The notes below the pieces were generated by a model. The model was not told the origin of the DNA and did not search any database. It saw only the letters and a program-made list of their open reading frames with translations. The position numbers and the translations under genes were made by a program. Positions 39,513 through 41,192 of a stretch of DNA of 41,192 nucleotides are shown here, in pieces. The stretch is taken from positions 1 through 41,192 of the forward strand of contig NZ_QJUG01000060.1 in assembly GCF_003426775.1 (NCBI RefSeq). The letters run 5' to 3'. Position 1 is the first letter of the stretch. Each line of letters begins with the position of its first letter. The DNA is from Allorhizocola rhizosphaerae. Its GTDB lineage: Bacteria; Actinomycetota; Actinomycetes; Mycobacteriales; Micromonosporaceae.

Positions 39513-40921
39513 GCCCTCTCCTTGTCGTTGCGCTTGTCGTTGATGGCTTGGCCGTCGGTGGGCGACGGTGGGCTTTGGTTGAGGCGGGCCGCCACGGCGG
39601 CGTAGGCGGCCAGGTCGATGACCACCCGGGCAGCCGGGTCGCTGTCAGGCATCCCGCGCAGCCGGGCCGCCTCGGCCTGCGCCGCCTGCGATGGCGGGCG
39701 GCGGGTCTTGTGCTTGCACGGCCTGCCGTCGGAGAACGCTTTGAGCACAGCGGTTTCCAACGCGATCACATGATGCTCGGCCCGGACGATGCTGCCCGCC
39801 CCGTCGGCGGCTCGCTGATGCTCGGCGACCACAGCGCCGCCGACGGTGGCGATCTGGATACGGTCGGCGCCGAGCCGCAGGCGCACCACCACACGGGTGC
39901 CGGTCATGCCCGGCGGCACCGAGTACTGGTTGCCGCGCAACGACACCAACGCCTGCGCCGACACCACCCGGACCACCTCCAGCTGCGCCGGATACGGTGC
40001 CGCCGGCGGTGGCCGCAGCCGCTCACCGGCGGCCAACTCGGCCACGCTCACCTTCACCCCGTCGCGGGTACGGCGCCGCTCATCCATCAACACGGCCCGT
40101 TTGTCCAAACCGGACTGCGCCGCCTCGACGCTGATGCCATCGGGCAGCGTGCGCCACCAGCGTTGCGCCGCAGAGTGATTGGCCTTCTCCACCACACCCT
40201 TACGGTTGCCATGCCGCGGCGGGCACACATCCACCGCCACGCCGTAATACTTGGCCACCGCAGCGAACGCCGCCGTCAGCCGCCCCGAGGTCGGCGAGCA
40301 CACCGTGGCCATCCGGTCGAAACGCCACCGCCGCGTCAGCCCACCCAAGCGGCGCACCACTGCATCGAGCGCCTCCACCAGGTGCGGCAGGTCCTCGGCA
40401 TCGGCGAGCACACCACGCCACTTACCCGAATGCGACAGGGCACCCACCAACAGATGCGCATGCTGACCAACGCCCCACGCCGCAGGCGGATCGGGTAGCT
40501 CCAACCAGTCCCACTGCGTTTCCTCACCCGCCGGATGAGCGATGATCGCATGGTCGCGGCCCTTCGCCGCCGCGCACGGCTCGCAATGCGGGCGCAGCTT
40601 GAGCTCCCGCACCGCCCGGGTGAACGTCGAATAGCCACCCGGATAGCCCAGCTCCCGAATCTCATCATGCAACGTGACCGCCCACAAATGCGGGTCGTCG
40701 GCCAGCCGCACCCGGCAGTACTCCACGAACGGCGCGAACTCGTCCGGCACGCTGCGCTGCCGCACCCCCGGAACCCGAGTGCCGTTCAAGTAAGCGCGAA
40801 CGGTTTTCCGGTCTGCATTCACATGCCGGGCGATCGCCGAGATCGTCCAGCCCTGCGCCCGAAGCGCATGAATCTCCACATCAGCCTCCCACGACAGCAA
40901 CCCGAAACCCTTTCGCCTCAC
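39509..40921 (-). CDS. istA: IS21-family transposase IstA
   Basis: 470 residues if begun at the GTG 40921; the open frame extends to 40996 within the terminal repeat. The N-terminal HTH is clear (WTISAIARHVNADRKTVRAYL). The DDE core has the first Asp in TQWDWLELPDP, the second in FDRMATVCSPTSGRL and the Glu in GNRKGVVEKANH. The C-terminal beta-barrel region (RGNQYSVPPGMTGTRVVVRL) is typical. It catalyses strand transfer together with IstB. No frameshift is visible. Confidence 0.95.
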   Translation of the reverse strand: MRRKGFGLLSWEADVEIHALRAQGWTISAIARHVNADRKTVRAYLNGTRVPGVRQRSVPDEFAPFVEYCRVRLADDPHLWAVTLHDEIRELGYPGGYSTFTRAVRELKLRPHCEPCAAAKGRDHAIIAHPAGEETQWDWLELPDPPAAWGVGQHAHLLVGALSHSGKWRGVLADAEDLPHLVEALDAVVRRLGGLTRRWRFDRMATVCSPTSGRLTAAFAAVAKYYGVAVDVCPPRHGNRKGVVEKANHSAAQRWWRTLPDGISVEAAQSGLDKRAVLMDERRRTRDGVKVSVAELAAGERLRPPPAAPYPAQLEVVRVVSAQALVSLRGNQYSVPPGMTGTRVVVRLRLGADRIQIATVGGAVVAEHQRAADGAGSIVRAEHHVIALETAVLKAFSDGRPCKHKTRRPPSQAAQAEAARLRGMPDSDPAARVVIDLAAYAAVAARLNQSPPSPTDGQAINDKRNDKERA

Positions 40922-40995
40922 CCCACCGCCACACACGGCCGGAACGAGACAACGAGCCTCGCCAAGCAGCCCGCACGGGACCGCCCGCAAGGTCA

Positions 40996-41050
40996 CCCAA
41001 AGTGGGGCGCTTAGCTCAGCGCAACTGGGGATTTTCGAAGAGCGCCATCA
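40996..41050. repeat. Right terminal inverted repeat of the IS21 element
   Basis: Inverted partner of 37924-37978; begins with CCCAAAGTGGGG and ends ...CCATCA. It interrupts an IS256 transposase reading frame directly at 41050/41051. Confidence 0.8.
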
Positions 41051-41192
41051 TTCGCCGTATCTCCAGGTCGTAGTCCAGGAACGGGATGAACTCGGCCCAG
41101 GCGTTGTCCCACAACCGAACCACGGCTGGATAGCGTTGCCGCCACGTGTCGGCCATCGCCTCGAACGCGGCCCGCGCGGCGTCGGCGTTGAC
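41051..41192 (-). mobile_element. IS256 (Mutator)-family transposase fragment, interrupted by IS21
   Basis: Minus-strand codons from the window edge read VNADAARAAFEAMADTW, RQRYPAVVRLWDNAWAEF, IPFLDYDLEIRR. This is the strongly conserved C-terminal region of IS256 transposases (AWxxFxPFLDYxxEIRRxICSTNAIE). The next expected residues (ICSTNAIESLN) are missing because the IS21 end begins exactly there; the frame runs a few codons into IS21 and stops at 41016. The N-terminal part lies outside the window. Confidence 0.9.

Larger units (their letters stand above)
37924..41050 (-). mobile_element. IS21-family insertion sequence with four genes
   Basis: The element is bounded by related inverted ends of equal length: 37924-37978 and 41050-40996. 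Both start TGAT, share GGCTCT/GCGCTCT near position 6-12 and AGTTGC internally, and end with the identical CCCCACTTTGGG. Inside, read on the minus strand, are istA, a 128-residue ORF, istB and a 95-residue cysteine-rich protein; the first three overlap by 4 nt each. At about 3.13 kb it is longer than common IS21 elements (2-2.5 kb). No target duplication is evident (left flank ends AAACAC, right flank begins TTCGCC). Confidence 0.88.

Overview
The window is high-GC DNA with GTG starts, 1-4 nt stop/start overlaps and several probably leaderless genes. Its family content (SARP/BTAD regulator, LuxR-ATPase regulators, streptogrisin-like protease, TAP-like peptidase, M23 hydrolase, RTX-like repeat protein) points to a filamentous actinomycete. 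Something near Pseudonocardiaceae is my guess; no rRNA or other marker gene is present to test it. I saw no tRNA, rRNA or CRISPR.

Left part (1-9.4 kb): a SARP-type regulator runs off the left edge and is divergent from two exported proteins, an M23 peptidase with a C-terminal beta-propeller-like lectin domain and an endonuclease/exonuclease/phosphatase-fold protein. A tightly coupled operon follows (membrane protein, small XRE regulator, exported TAP-like peptidase) with a likely operator in front. Then come a decayed family-5 solute-binding lipoprotein gene, an HTH regulator overlapping a beta-lactamase-fold serine hydrolase, and a NodB polysaccharide deacetylase.

Cell-surface polysaccharide locus (8.7-18.6 kb): on the minus strand five genes overlap by 1-4 nt: a dolichol-phosphate-type GT2, two more GT2 enzymes, a Wzx/MATE-like flippase and an 835-residue multi-spanning membrane protein with a tandem-repeat linker. 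A membrane-anchored GH16 protein on the plus strand and a further GT2 paralogue lie next to it, then the deacetylase. Together they look like synthesis, export and trimming of an envelope glycan.

Exported and redox proteins (19-31 kb): an RTX-like repeat protein, a secreted chymotrypsin-fold protease with a strong terminator, a secreted SBP56 (selenium-binding/methanethiol-oxidase family) protein translationally coupled to an anchored protein of unknown function, an MBL-fold hydrolase followed by a broken reductase gene, a DUF6069-like membrane protein, an intact RibD/DHFR-like reductase and a LuxR-type ATPase regulator.

Right part (31-41 kb): TetR / SDR / Gdx-like SMR and VOC / HxlR are two small divergent regulons whose promoters and operators can be read in the DNA. 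Around them is a graveyard of broken genes and insertion sequences: FAD oxidase, Tat signal, GNAT, YciI, two IS110 pieces and two IS5-like pieces. At the right end an apparently intact IS21-family element of about 3.1 kb, with unusual four-gene content, sits in an IS256-family transposase gene that leaves the window.
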